Position numbers and translations under genes: made by a program. A stretch of 64,000 nt of DNA from Microbacterium rhizosphaerae (GTDB lineage Bacteria; Actinomycetota; Actinomycetes; Actinomycetales; Microbacteriaceae): NCBI RefSeq assembly GCF_034120055.1, contig NZ_CP139368.1:248001-312000 (forward strand), in the 5' to 3' direction. The notes beneath the pieces were generated by a model, which worked only from the letters and a program-made list of their open reading frames with translations, was not told the DNA's origin and made no database searches. Shown in pieces: positions 26,121 to 39,182 of the stretch. Numbering within the stretch: position 1 is the first letter of the stretch; each line of letters opens with the position of its first letter.

Positions 26121-27005
26121 CTATCCGTAGATGAACACCGGGACGACGAGCAGCACCAGCAGCGCCGCGACGATCGTGCCGAGCAGAACGATCTGCAGCC
26201 GCCGCTGACGGAGGGCCCGCGTGCGGGCGAGGACGAGTCCCACGGCCGCGCCGGTGATCAGCCCGCCCACGTGCGCCTGCCAGGCGACCGACGTGCCGGG
26301 CAGGAAGCCGATCACCAGGTTGATCGCGATCACCACCGCGATGCCGGCGACGTCCGCGCCGATGTGGCGGCCGATCACGAGGAGTGCGCCGAACAGTCCG
26401 AAGATCGCGCCCGATGCGCCCACGACGGGCGTGTCGAACGACAGCAGGGCGACGCCCACCGCCCCGCCGAGGCCGCTGATGAGATATGCCGCCACGAAAC
26501 GTCCGTGACCGATGAGCGGCTCGAGGATGCGTCCGATCATCCACAGCGTCAGCATGTTGAGGCCGACGTGGATCCAGCCCGAGTGGACGAACATCATCGT
26601 GATCGGTCGCCACGGCTCGAAGTGGCCGGTGAGCGAGGGATAGAGGTAGGGCGCGTAGAACACCAGCTGGGTCTGCAGCGCCGGCACGAGCTGCTGCGCG
26701 AAGAACACCACGGCGGTGATCCCGATGAGCCAGTACGTCGCGAGCGGTCGGCTGTCGAACGCCCGCAGCGTGCTCGTGCGGGCACGCGGCATCCGCTTCG
26801 TCGACGACTGCCGCTTCTCCTGCGTCGCGTGCTGCTCTTTGCGCCCGTTGGCGAGGCACTCCGGGCAGATCACGCCGACAGGCGCCTGCGTCTGACACTC
26901 GGGACAGATCGTGCGCAGGCACCGCTGACAGAGCACGAAGCTCTGCCGGTCGGGATGCCGGTAGCAGTAGTTGTCGCGGTTGTCCGCGAACTCGGCCGAC
27001 GTCAC
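26121..27005 (-). CDS. Rhomboid-family intramembrane serine protease with zinc ribbon
   Basis: A 294-residue protein with an N-terminal B-box-like cysteine region (CxxH and CxxC pairs at about 14-50), then seven hydrophobic segments. The rhomboid catalytic dyad is present as Ser198 in VVGASGAIFG and His245 in AWQAHVGGLI. The membrane motif SGWIHVGLNMLTLW near residue 142 is typical. Such proteases cut membrane helices; the substrate is unknown. The GTG start at 27005 lies only eight bases from the cyclophilin stop, so the two are probably co-transcribed. Confidence 0.93.
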   Translation of the reverse strand: MTSAEFADNRDNYCYRHPDRQSFVLCQRCLRTICPECQTQAPVGVICPECLANGRKEQHATQEKRQSSTKRMPRARTSTLRAFDSRPLATYWLIGITAVVFFAQQLVPALQTQLVFYAPYLYPSLTGHFEPWRPITMMFVHSGWIHVGLNMLTLWMIGRILEPLIGHGRFVAAYLISGLGGAVGVALLSFDTPVVGASGAIFGLFGALLVIGRHIGADVAGIAVVIAINLVIGFLPGTSVAWQAHVGGLITGAAVGLVLARTRALRQRRLQIVLLGTIVAALLVLLVVPVFIYG

Positions 27006-27013
27006 AGCGGGTG

Positions 27014-27571
27014 TCAGACCTCGGTGATGTCGATCGACTCGATGACGACAGGCTCGATCGGTCGATCCTGTGCGCCGGTCGGAACGCCGCTGATCTCATC
27101 GACGACGCGACGCGACGCGTCATCGGCGACCTCGCCGAAGATCGTGTGCTTGCCCTGCAGCCAAGGAGTCGGGTCTGTCGTGATGAAGAACTGGGACCCG
27201 TTCGTGCCCTCGACGGCGCCCGTGATGGCGTTGCGACGCAGGCCCGCGTTGGCCATCGCGAGGATGTAGGGCTTCGAGAAGTCGAGCTCGGGGTGGATCT
27301 CGTCGTTGAAGTTGTAGCCGGGACCGCCGGTGCCCTGGCCGAGCGGGTCGCCGCCCTGGATCATGAAGCCCGGGATGATGCGGTGGAAGATGACGTTCTG
27401 GTACAGCGGGCCCTCGCCCGGCTTGCCGGTCGCGGGGTTCGTCCACGCCTCGCTGCCGTCGGAGAGACCGATGAAGTTCTGGACCGTGCGGGGTGCGTGG
27501 TCCCCGTAGAGGTTGACGACGATGTCGCCGTGGTTGGTGTGGAGAGTGGCGACAGCGGTGTGGTTGACCAT
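27014..27571 (-). CDS. ppiA: Peptidyl-prolyl cis-trans isomerase (cyclophilin)
   Basis: A 185-residue cytoplasmic cyclophilin that catalyses prolyl isomerisation during folding. Active-site signatures are FHRIIPGFMIQGGDPLGQGTGG (catalytic Arg in FHRII) and NGSQFFITTDPTPWLQGKH. The length and lack of a signal peptide match the actinobacterial PpiA type found near crgA. An AAGAAT hexamer lies 6 nt before the ATG on the minus strand (27583-27578), so the transcript may be leaderless. It is divergent from the gene at 27664. Confidence 0.95.
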   Translation of the reverse strand: MVNHTAVATLHTNHGDIVVNLYGDHAPRTVQNFIGLSDGSEAWTNPATGKPGEGPLYQNVIFHRIIPGFMIQGGDPLGQGTGGPGYNFNDEIHPELDFSKPYILAMANAGLRRNAITGAVEGTNGSQFFITTDPTPWLQGKHTIFGEVADDASRRVVDEISGVPTGAQDRPIEPVVIESIDITEV

Positions 27572-27663
27572 GCATCCATTCTTTCAGAGTTCTGTAGATC
27601 CCCTCCCTGTACGGGTGCGCTCTGGCAGGATAGGGAGACCATCCATCGACAGGAGGGCATCCC

Positions 27664-28197
27664 GTGAGCGTCAGTCGCAAGCGCAAGAAGGAACTCCGCC
27701 GGCTGCAGGGCCAGGCGACCCAGCTGTGGGAGGCGCAGCAGGTGCTGGTCGGTGAGGCGGCGAACGTCGCCCGCGAGGCCGGTCGCCAGCTCGGCCATTA
27801 CAACCGCGAGACGGTCGTGCCCACGGTGCAGGACAAGTACGAGAAGTACGCGGCCCCGTATGTCGACAAGGGCGTGAAGTTCTCGCGCCGCGTGTACTCC
27901 GACCGGATCGTTCCGGCCGCTGGCGCAGCTCTCGGCTCCGCTCTCGAGGTGTGGGACGTCGCGAACGAGACGCGTGCCGGTGCGGCGGTCGCCCGTGGAG
28001 CCGACGTCGTCCGCAAGTTCGCGTCGAAGACGCCCGTCGTCGAGCCCCCGAAGAAGGGCCTCGGCGCGGGTGGGGTCATCGCGATCATCCTCGGCGTCGC
28101 GGCCGCGGTCGGCGTGCTGTACGCCGCCTGGCAGACGCTGCGCGCCGATGACGAGCTCTGGGTCGCAGACGACCCGCTGCGTGCGCCCGAGGAGTGA
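27664..28197 (+). CDS. Unknown protein with C-terminal membrane helix
   Basis: A 177-residue protein that I do not recognise beyond its resemblance to uncharacterised Microbacteriaceae proteins. The first 20 residues are basic (SRKRKKELRRLQGQ), the centre is predicted helical and amphipathic, and one hydrophobic helix lies near residues 143-163, followed by an acidic tail. It may be a tail-anchored protein with a cytoplasmic coiled region. The GTG start has an AGGAGG ribosome-binding site 7 nt upstream. Its stop codon overlaps the GTG of the next gene, indicating an operon with the YbaK-type deacylase. Confidence 0.8.
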   Translation: MSVSRKRKKELRRLQGQATQLWEAQQVLVGEAANVAREAGRQLGHYNRETVVPTVQDKYEKYAAPYVDKGVKFSRRVYSDRIVPAAGAALGSALEVWDVANETRAGAAVARGADVVRKFASKTPVVEPPKKGLGAGGVIAIILGVAAAVGVLYAAWQTLRADDELWVADDPLRAPEE

Positions 28198-28715
28198 GCG
28201 CCTCCGCATCCGAGCCTGACGACCAGTCCGCCGTCGATCCGGTCGCCCGTGTGCGGGCGGCCGCTTCGGCGCGTGGTCTGTCGATCGAGGTTCGCGAGCG
28301 GCCCGCCGCGCACAGCCTCGCCGAGGCGGCCGAGATCCTCGGTCTGCGCCCGGCCGACATCGTGAAGACCCTCGTCGTCAAGCGCGCCGACGACACGTAC
28401 CTGTTCGCGCTCATCCCAGGCGACCGCGGCATCTCCTGGCCCAAGCTGCGGGGGGTGGTCGGTGTGAACAAGCTGCAGCTGCCCGACCCGCAGCGGGCGC
28501 TGGACGCGACCGGGTACGCGCGTGGGACGATCACCCCCATCGGCAGCAGCACCGACTGGCCTGTGTACGCCGACACCGACATCGTCGGGCGGCGCATCGC
28601 GATGGGCGCGGGCGCGCACGGCTACAGCGTGTTCGTGGACGCCGATGATCTGATCGTCGCGTACGGCGCGACCGTCGCCGACATCTCCGTCCCGGTGGAG
28701 GACCTCGGTCAGTAG
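28194..28715 (+). CDS. YbaK/ProX-type aminoacyl-tRNA deacylase
   Basis: A 173-residue YbaK/EbsC-family protein, related to the editing domain of prolyl-tRNA synthetase. It probably hydrolyses mischarged Cys- or Ala-tRNA(Pro). The conserved Lys appears in ADIVKTLVVKRAD (about residue 61), and the GxxxP-type loop GTITPIGSSTDWPVYAD lies near residues 104-120. The GTG overlaps the preceding stop codon. The gene is convergent with the NUDIX gene and overlaps it by seven bases. Confidence 0.9.
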   Translation: MSASASEPDDQSAVDPVARVRAAASARGLSIEVRERPAAHSLAEAAEILGLRPADIVKTLVVKRADDTYLFALIPGDRGISWPKLRGVVGVNKLQLPDPQRALDATGYARGTITPIGSSTDWPVYADTDIVGRRIAMGAGAHGYSVFVDADDLIVAYGATVADISVPVEDLGQ

Positions 28716-29137
28716 TCGATGCCGGCCATGCCGACGGCGATGTCGACCAGTCGGACGCGGTGCAGCGTCCCGACATCCTCGAGGGCGAACCACGCAGCCC
28801 GGTCGGTGGACCCCGCCACCTCGTGGCGCAGGCGACCGCCGGTCACGGTGGCGCGATAGACGATGCGCAGCGTGTGGAGAGGTCCTGTCGCGTCGGGTGA
28901 GATGCGGTGCGACTCCGCGATGACCTGCGAGTGGATGCCGAGCAGCTCGTCGACGCGCACCCGATACCCCGTCTCCTCACGCACCTCGCGGCGCACCGCA
29001 TCCTCCGGATCCTCACCGTCCTCGAGACCGCCGCCCGGCATGGTCCATCCGGACCGGCCGTTCTCGTTCCAGTGCGCGAGCAGGAGCCTGCCGTCGTCAT
29101 GTCTGACCACCGCGTATGCGGCGACGCGCATGTCCAT
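28709..29137 (-). CDS. NUDIX hydrolase
   Basis: A 142-residue pyrophosphohydrolase with a complete Nudix box (GGGLEDGEDPEDAVRREV, then REETGYR), so catalysis is expected. The substrate, perhaps an oxidised or modified nucleotide, cannot be told. The ATG at 29137 is chosen because a TATCGT hexamer ends exactly 6 nt upstream (29149-29144), indicating a leaderless transcript; the ATG two codons later is an alternative. The gene overlaps the end of the YbaK gene. Confidence 0.9.
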   Translation of the reverse strand: MDMRVAAYAVVRHDDGRLLLAHWNENGRSGWTMPGGGLEDGEDPEDAVRREVREETGYRVRVDELLGIHSQVIAESHRISPDATGPLHTLRIVYRATVTGGRLRHEVAGSTDRAAWFALEDVGTLHRVRLVDIAVGMAGIDY

Positions 29138-29143
29138 GACGAC

Positions 29144-29149
29144 ACGATA
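29144..29149 (-). promoter_or_regulatory. -10 hexamer of the NUDIX gene, probably leaderless
   Basis: TATCGT on the minus strand lies 6 nt before the ATG at 29137. Confidence 0.5.
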
Positions 29150-29205
29150 CCCAGGGGCCGCCCTCGGTCCGCCGATCGCGGGTAGAGTCCAGGCGGAGGC
29201 ACAGG

Positions 29206-29811
29206 GTGAGTTCGCAGCCGGCATCGGAGGACCACGCTGCAGAGGCCGTGCGGCGGCGTCGGCCACGATGGTCGGAGTTCGCGTGGATCGGCGTCCTCGC
29301 GGCCATCGGCATCGTCCAGGTGATCCGGCACCAGTGGTTCGATGCGGCGATCTACGGGCTCGTGGTCGCGCTGCTCGTGGCAGATGCGATGGGCCTGCTT
29401 CCGGATCGCGCCCGCAGCCGGTCGCGGCCGCTCCGATCGATGCTGATCGCCGCTCTCGCGTGCGGCCTGGTTCTGTCGATCGCGCCCCGGCACAGCGCGG
29501 TGATGATGGCCGCCATGGTGATCATCGGCGTGTCCGCCGCGACCGCGGCCTGGCCCGGAACGCGCGAACCGGCACGTCACTGGCCGCAAGGGATCGTCCG
29601 ACTGGCACGCGCGTGGGCGCTCTGCGTCATCGCCGGATGCGTATGGGAGCTCGGCGAGTTCATCGCCACGCGGATCGCCCCGCACCAGACCGCCGATTCG
29701 ATGAGCGACATCGCGAACCCGGCCCTGTCCACCGCGGTGGGCCAGATCGCGTTCGCGATCGTCTGGCTCGCCGCCGGTGTGTGGCTGCTGCGTCGAGGGA
29801 AGCACCCATGA
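29206..29811 (+). CDS. Membrane protein of unknown function
   Basis: A 201-residue protein with about six hydrophobic segments (roughly 26-44, 46-66, 78-93, 97-115, 130-150 and 177-195). A basic cytoplasmic N-terminus and a loop rich in Arg and Ser precede helix 3. I do not recognise a family. A GGAGG ribosome-binding site stands 8 nt before the GTG start, and a TAGAGT hexamer lies upstream of it. The stop codon overlaps the ATG of the next small membrane gene, so the two probably work together. Confidence 0.75.
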   Translation: MSSQPASEDHAAEAVRRRRPRWSEFAWIGVLAAIGIVQVIRHQWFDAAIYGLVVALLVADAMGLLPDRARSRSRPLRSMLIAALACGLVLSIAPRHSAVMMAAMVIIGVSAATAAWPGTREPARHWPQGIVRLARAWALCVIAGCVWELGEFIATRIAPHQTADSMSDIANPALSTAVGQIAFAIVWLAAGVWLLRRGKHP

Positions 29812-30011
29812 TCTTCAGCGAACTGATGTTCGGCGCGTGTGCCGTGGCTCTGGTGGTCGCGACGTGGTGGCTGCACCGGATGGATGCCGAGGCCACCATC
29901 ACCGCGCTGTTCGATCAGATCATGACATCGCGGGCGGCGCGGATCGCGATCATCGTGATGTGGTGGTGGATCGGCTGGCACTTCCTCGCCGGCCAGACCG
30001 TGGATGTGTGA
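29808..30011 (+). CDS. 67-residue membrane protein of unknown function
   Basis: A short protein with two hydrophobic segments (about 5-21 and 46-62) separated by a polar stretch RMDAEATITALFDQIM. Its ATG overlaps the stop codon of the preceding membrane gene, indicating coupled translation. The second helix is rich in Trp (MWWWIGWHF). The family is not known to me; similar short proteins occur at the same place in related genomes according to general knowledge, which was not checked here. Confidence 0.72.
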   Translation: MIFSELMFGACAVALVVATWWLHRMDAEATITALFDQIMTSRAARIAIIVMWWWIGWHFLAGQTVDV

Positions 30012-30044
30012 GCTCCCCGGTGGCCGTGCAGCGTGCGCCGGCAA

Positions 30045-30050
30045 TAGCGT
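30045..30050 (+). promoter_or_regulatory. -10 hexamer of the aminopeptidase gene, probably leaderless
   Basis: TAGCGT lies exactly 6 nt before the GTG at 30057. Confidence 0.5.
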
Positions 30051-30056
30051 GGAGCG

Positions 30057-31178
30057 GTGATCACCCTCCCCTTCGCCGCAGACGTCTACGCCGGCCGCCT
30101 CGAGCGGGCACGCTCGCTCACGCGGGCGAGTGGGCTCGGTGCGATCATCGTCGGCCCCGGCTCCGATCTGGCATACCTCGTCGGCATCGAGGGCGACACG
30201 ATCGAACGACTGACCGCGCTGGTCGTGCCCGCGGACGGTGAACCGACGGTGATCGTTCCCCGCATGGAGCTGGCCAAGCTTCGCGGCACGGCAGTATCGG
30301 CGCTCGACCTCCGCGTCGTCGACTGGGTCGACGGAGACGACCCGCACGGGCTCGTGCTGTTCGCCCTGCCGAGCGCCCCCTCGCGGATCGGCGTCTCCGA
30401 CGCCCTGCCGGCCCTGCATGTCATCCCGATCGGCGACCGGCTGGGCGTGCGGCCGGAGCTCGCGACGCCGGTGCTTCGCGAGGGTCGCATGATCAAGGAC
30501 GCGGCGGAGATAGTGGAATTGCGGCGCGCGGGGGCCGCGATCGACGCGGTCCACCGGCGTGTGCCGGGGATGCTGCGCCCTGGGCGGACAGAGCGCGACG
30601 TCGCATCCGAGATCGCCGCCGCGATCGTCGAGGAGGGTCACCGCACGGCCGACTTCGTGATCGTGGGCTCCGGCCCGAACGGCGCCGATCCGCACCATGA
30701 GGTCTCGGATCGGGTGATCGAGGAGGGCGACATCGTCGTCGTCGACATCGGCGGCCCGGTGCCGTCGGGCTACAACTCCGACAGCACCCGCACGTACGTC
30801 GTCGGGACTCCGGCTGCCGAGGCTGCCGGGCGCATCGAGATCCTCGTGCGTGCACAGCAGGCGGCGGTGGATGCGGTGCGCCCCGGCGTGACGGCGGAGC
30901 AGGTGGATGCCGCCGCCCGCGACGTGCTCGCAGAGGCAGGACTCGCGGACGCCTTCCTCCACCGCACCGGCCACGGCATCGGCGTCTCGGTGCACGAGGA
31001 GCCGTACATCGCTCCGGGCAATCCGCTCCCGTTGCGCGAGGGTATGGCGTTCAGCATCGAGCCCGGGATCTACTTCCCCGGCCGGTGGGGAGCTCGCATC
31101 GAGGACATCGTCGTCGTGACGGCGGATGGATGCGAGCGCCTCAACATGACGCCCCACGGCCTGACCCCCGCGGGCTGA
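30057..31178 (+). CDS. M24-family Xaa-Pro aminopeptidase
   Basis: A 373-residue metallopeptidase that removes N-terminal residues preceding proline. It has an N-terminal creatinase-like domain (1-135) and a C-terminal pita-bread domain. The five metal ligands are visible: Asp in VVVDIGG, Asp in YNSDSTRTY, His in TGHGIG, Glu in SIEPGIYF and Glu in RIEDIVVV. The GTG start is placed by the TAGCGT hexamer 6 nt upstream. The gene ends just before a minus-strand tRNA pair. Confidence 0.93.
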   Translation: MITLPFAADVYAGRLERARSLTRASGLGAIIVGPGSDLAYLVGIEGDTIERLTALVVPADGEPTVIVPRMELAKLRGTAVSALDLRVVDWVDGDDPHGLVLFALPSAPSRIGVSDALPALHVIPIGDRLGVRPELATPVLREGRMIKDAAEIVELRRAGAAIDAVHRRVPGMLRPGRTERDVASEIAAAIVEEGHRTADFVIVGSGPNGADPHHEVSDRVIEEGDIVVVDIGGPVPSGYNSDSTRTYVVGTPAAEAAGRIEILVRAQQAAVDAVRPGVTAEQVDAAARDVLAEAGLADAFLHRTGHGIGVSVHEEPYIAPGNPLPLREGMAFSIEPGIYFPGRWGARIEDIVVVTADGCERLNMTPHGLTPAG

Positions 31179-31188
31179 CTCAAAACTG

Positions 31189-31261
31189 TGGAGCCTAGGA
31201 GATTCGAACTCCTGACATCCTGCTTGCAAAGCAGGCGCTCTACCAACTGAGCTAAGGCCCC
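31189..31261 (-). tRNA. tRNA-Ala (anticodon TGC)
   Basis: A 73-nt cloverleaf with acceptor stem GGGGCCT/AGGCTCC (one G-T pair), anticodon arm CCTGCTTTGCAAGCAGG (anticodon TGC) and a GTTCGAATC T loop. The discriminator is A and CCA is not fully encoded. It follows tRNA-Ile on the same strand after 12 bases, so the two are probably one transcript. Such Ile-Ala pairs often lie in rRNA operons, but no rRNA is present here. Confidence 0.96.
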
Positions 31262-31273
31262 GGGGCTTCGGAG

Positions 31274-31347
31274 TGGGGCTACCAGGACTTGAACCTGGGA
31301 CCTCTTCATTATCAGTGAAGCGCTCTAACCGCCTGAGCTATAGCCCC
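31274..31347 (-). tRNA. tRNA-Ile (anticodon GAT)
   Basis: A 74-nt cloverleaf with acceptor stem GGGGCTA/TAGCCCC, D arm AGCTCAGGCGGTTAGAGC, anticodon loop CTGATAA (anticodon GAT) and T loop GGTTCAAGTCC. The discriminator is A. It lies 5' of tRNA-Ala on the minus strand. Confidence 0.96.
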
Positions 31348-31502
31348 GTGCTTCCGGCGATCTGCTCGCCGTCAACCTGCAAGACTTTACCGGAGTCGGC
31401 GGGATTTCACGAATCGAGCACGTGACGTCGGCCCATCCGCGCCGAGTCAGCACAGGCTCGCCTTCGTTGCCTCGGGGTGGCGCCGGTGGTTGACTCGCCC
31501 CT

Positions 31503-32255
31503 GTGACCATGGAAGACGCGACACACGCGAGCGAACCGCACGCCGGCGGCATCGGCCAGCGACTGAACTGGCTGCGCGCGGGCGTCCTCGGTGCGAATGA
31601 CGGCATCGTCTCCGTCGCATCGATCGTCGTCGGCGTGGCGGGTGCGACCACCAGCGCCGGAGCACTCCTCACCGCGGGACTTGCAGGCCTCATCGGCGGC
31701 GCATTCTCGATGGCGCTCGGCGAGTATGTCTCGGTGAGCAGCCAGCGCGACAGCGAGCGGGCGCTCATCGAGAAGGAGCGCCGCGAGCTCGCGGAGATGC
31801 CCGAGCAAGAGCTCGCCGAGCTCACCCAGCTGTACCGCGACCGCGGACTCAGCGATGCGACCGCACAGCAGGTCGCCGTCGAGCTCACCGCGCACGACGC
31901 CCTGGCCGCCCACCTCGAGGTGGAGCTGCACATCGACCAGAACGACCTGGTCAGCCCGTGGCACGCCGCCTTGGCATCCGCCATCGCCTTCACGATCGGA
32001 GGCATCCTGCCGCTGCTGGCGATCCTGCTGCCCCCTTCCGAGTGGCGCGTCGCGACGACGTTCATCGCGGTTCTCATCGCGCTCGCCCTCACGGGCACGA
32101 TCTCGGCCCGGTTGGGCGGCTCGTCGGCACCTCGTGCCGTCCTGCGCCTGGTCATCGGCGGCGCGCTCGCGCTGTTCGCAACGTGGCTCATCGGCACGCT
32201 GCTGGGCAACAGCGGCGTGGTCGCTGCGGCGCTGCGCGCCGCAGGCGTCAGCTGA
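31503..32255 (+). CDS. VIT1/CCC1-family transporter
   Basis: A 250-residue membrane protein of the vacuolar iron transporter family, which moves Fe2+ or Mn2+. The signature WLRAGVLGANDGIVSVASIV opens helix 1, SMALGEYVSVSSQRDSE closes helix 2, and a charged metal-binding domain of the ERRELAEMPEQELAELTQLY type (about 82-140) follows. Three more helices complete the protein. The GTG at 31503 and the ATG at 31509 are both possible starts. The gene is convergent with the DUF3566 gene, with one base between them. Confidence 0.9.
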   Translation: MTMEDATHASEPHAGGIGQRLNWLRAGVLGANDGIVSVASIVVGVAGATTSAGALLTAGLAGLIGGAFSMALGEYVSVSSQRDSERALIEKERRELAEMPEQELAELTQLYRDRGLSDATAQQVAVELTAHDALAAHLEVELHIDQNDLVSPWHAALASAIAFTIGGILPLLAILLPPSEWRVATTFIAVLIALALTGTISARLGGSSAPRAVLRLVIGGALALFATWLIGTLLGNSGVVAAALRAAGVS

Positions 32256-32256
32256 C

Positions 32257-32657
32257 TCAGTTCGAGGTGAAGCCGACCAGCAGCCCGCCGGTGATCTTCA
32301 CCGCGAGATTGTAGATGCCGGCGACGATTGCACCCATCACCGTGATGACGATGAGATTCAGGATGGCGACGATCGAGGCGAACGCCATCACCTGAGGCAA
32401 CCCGACGAACTGCGAGAGCGTGACGCTGCCGTCGGAGAAGCTCTTGAAGAAGTCATCCATCTTCGCGATCAGGCCCGTGCCCTGCAGCACCAGGTAGATC
32501 AGAAAGAACATGACGATCGTCGCGATGGCGACGGCGACAGCGGCCAGGAAGCAGAGCTTCACGGCTGACCAGAAGTCGACATAGACGAGGCGCAGGCGCA
32601 CCTGCTTCGCGCTGGTGTTCGTCGAGGATTTTCTGGCCAGTTTGTCAGCTACAGTGC

Positions 32658-32661
<4 letters not shown>
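32257..32661 (-). CDS. DUF3566 transmembrane protein
   Basis: A 134-residue membrane protein found directly downstream of gyrA in many actinobacteria, including mycobacteria. It has two hydrophobic segments (about 36-62 and 91-118) linked by a polar loop with KMDDFFKSF, and a basic N-terminus. Its biochemical role is unknown. The ATG overlaps the gyrA stop codon by four bases, so it is probably co-expressed with DNA gyrase. Confidence 0.9.
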
Positions 32662-35270
<2,609 letters not shown>

Positions 35271-35322
35271 GTGCTCTCGTCGATTCGGAAGGATCGGTCC
35301 TCAGGCGCTGAAAGCGCGGCGA

Positions 35323-37482
<2,160 letters not shown>

Positions 37483-37971
37483 TCAGCCGTAGGTATCGCG
37501 TGGACCGCGGCCTGGAACGGCTCTGGTACCCCATTTCCAGGAGGGGACGTCCGGCCCGAGGAAGCGCAAGTTCTCCACACCCGCTTCGGGGAAGCGCCGA
37601 AGGATCTCGGTGAGCACGTGCGCCCGAATCAGCTGGAGCTGCTTCGCCCAGGCCGTCGAGTCGCACTTGATGGTCAGGGTTCCGTCGGTGAGGTCGACGG
37701 GATGCGTGTGCCTCGCAGTCTCTGCGCCGGCCACTTCGTCCCATCGACGCACGAGATCCTCGCGCGCGAGATGCGGATTCCATCCCGAGTCGCGGGTGAG
37801 GGCACCGAGGACGTCGCCGATGCCCTGCGGGTCACGGCCGGGCATGAAAGGCTGCGCCTCGTCGTCGCCCGTCCTCCGCTTGCGGCGTTTGCGCCGGGCC
37901 GACGGCTCGAGGCCGCGCAACCGCAGGTACGTCGCGATCGTCTCCGGGATCTCCGGCTCGGGTTCAGGCAT
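37483..37971 (-). CDS. dciA: DUF721 protein, DciA-like helicase loader
   Basis: A 162-residue DUF721 protein. In many bacteria that lack DnaC this family (DciA) loads the replicative helicase DnaB. The conserved core is WDEVAGAETARHTHPVDLTD with the following DGTLTIKCDSTAWAKQLQLI (about 77-117), preceded by a basic low-complexity segment ARRKRRKRRTG. The start overlaps the end of recF. The position between recF and gyrB is standard for actinobacteria, which fits a replication-initiation role next to oriC. Confidence 0.9.
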   Translation of the reverse strand: MPEPEPEIPETIATYLRLRGLEPSARRKRRKRRTGDDEAQPFMPGRDPQGIGDVLGALTRDSGWNPHLAREDLVRRWDEVAGAETARHTHPVDLTDGTLTIKCDSTAWAKQLQLIRAHVLTEILRRFPEAGVENLRFLGPDVPSWKWGTRAVPGRGPRDTYG

Positions 37972-39121
37972 CCTCGGTCCCGAGGATCGTGCCTGCCTCG
38001 ATGCGGATGACCCGGCCGCGGAGGTTCGCCGGCACGTCCTGCTCGACCGCGGCCGTGACGATCACCTGCTCGAAGCCCGCCGCGATGTCGGCGAGCCGTG
38101 CGCGGCGTTCGGCGTCGAGCTCGGCGAACACGTCGTCGAGGATCAGCACGGGGTCGCCGAGAAGCGACTCGGCGCGCAGCAGCTCAGCCGATGCGAGCCG
38201 GAGCGCCAGCGCCACCGACCACGATTCGCCGTGCGACGCGTATCCTCTGACCGGCAGTCCGCGCACGCGCAGGAGCAGATCGTCACGGTGGGGGCCGACG
38301 AGGGTCATTCCCCGGTCGAGCTCGGCCGTGCGCCTCGATGCGAGCGCCTGGCGGAACATGTCGGTGATCGACGCATCCACCGAATCGTCGTCGTCCGCGT
38401 CCTCGCCATCTTCGGGGTCGACGCCGCGCACGGAGAGGGCCCACTCGAGTTCGGCTGAATGATCGGCACCCGCGATGACGGTGTAGGCGTCCGCGAGCGG
38501 CTGAGCGAGGTCGGATGCGAGCGCCAGGCGCGCCTCGATCACCTGTGTGCCGAGCGAGACGAGCTTGTCGTCCCACACATCGAGCGTGGAGAGTGCGTCA
38601 CCCTTCACGCCGCGGGCACGTGCGGACTTCAGCAGCGCGTTGCGCTGGCGGAGCACGCGGTCGTAGTCGGCGAGGACCGCCGACATCCGGGGTGTGCGCT
38701 GTGCGAGCAGCTGGTCGATGAAGCGGCGGCGCCCCGAGGGATCCCCGCGGACGATCTGCAGGTCCTCGGGGGCGAAGAGGACGACCTGCGCATAGCGGGG
38801 CAGCTCAGACGGACGCACGTTCGCGCCGTTGACCCTCGCCTTGTTGGGCCCCTGCCGATTGATCTGCACCTCGAGGCCGACGTGGCGCTCGCCGTGGGCG
38901 AGGCGGGTCCGGACGATCGCGGCATCCGCCCCGTCACGCACCATGGGCGCGTCTGACGAGACACGATGCGAGCCGACGGTCGCGAAGTAGGCGACGGCTT
39001 CGGCCAGATTCGTCTTGCCCTGGCCGTTGCGTCCGATGAACACCTGTGGACCGGGGCCGAGCGCCACGTCGGCGGCCGCATAGTTGCGGAAGTCGACGAG
39101 ACTCACATGCTCCACGATCAC
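37964..39121 (-). CDS. recF: DNA replication/repair protein RecF
   Basis: A 385-residue SMC-like ATPase that helps load RecA at gaps with RecO and RecR. The Walker A motif is GRNGQGKTN (residues 30-38), the signature region GDPSGRRRFIDQLLAQ is near 125, and Walker B is DPVLILDDVFAELD near the C-terminus. The GTG start is preceded by a TAGGCT hexamer at a 6-nt spacing, so this gene probably has its own leaderless promoter although it sits behind dnaN. Its end overlaps dciA by eight bases. Confidence 0.96.
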   Translation of the reverse strand: MIVEHVSLVDFRNYAAADVALGPGPQVFIGRNGQGKTNLAEAVAYFATVGSHRVSSDAPMVRDGADAAIVRTRLAHGERHVGLEVQINRQGPNKARVNGANVRPSELPRYAQVVLFAPEDLQIVRGDPSGRRRFIDQLLAQRTPRMSAVLADYDRVLRQRNALLKSARARGVKGDALSTLDVWDDKLVSLGTQVIEARLALASDLAQPLADAYTVIAGADHSAELEWALSVRGVDPEDGEDADDDDSVDASITDMFRQALASRRTAELDRGMTLVGPHRDDLLLRVRGLPVRGYASHGESWSVALALRLASAELLRAESLLGDPVLILDDVFAELDAERRARLADIAAGFEQVIVTAAVEQDVPANLRGRVIRIEAGTILGTEDA

Positions 39122-39127
39122 CGGTCA

Positions 39128-39133
39128 AGCCTA
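39128..39133 (-). promoter_or_regulatory. -10 hexamer of recF, probably leaderless
   Basis: TAGGCT on the minus strand lies 6 nt before the recF GTG at 39121. Confidence 0.55.
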
Positions 39134-39182
39134 ATGAAGCGCCCTGACGTCGGGACCGACGGCGATGATCCGCGGTGGGAGG

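Noticed and set aside
31189..31347. tRNA-Ile/tRNA-Ala pair as part of an rRNA operon
   Set aside because: No 16S or 23S rRNA sequence flanks the pair: mapped protein genes lie on both sides.
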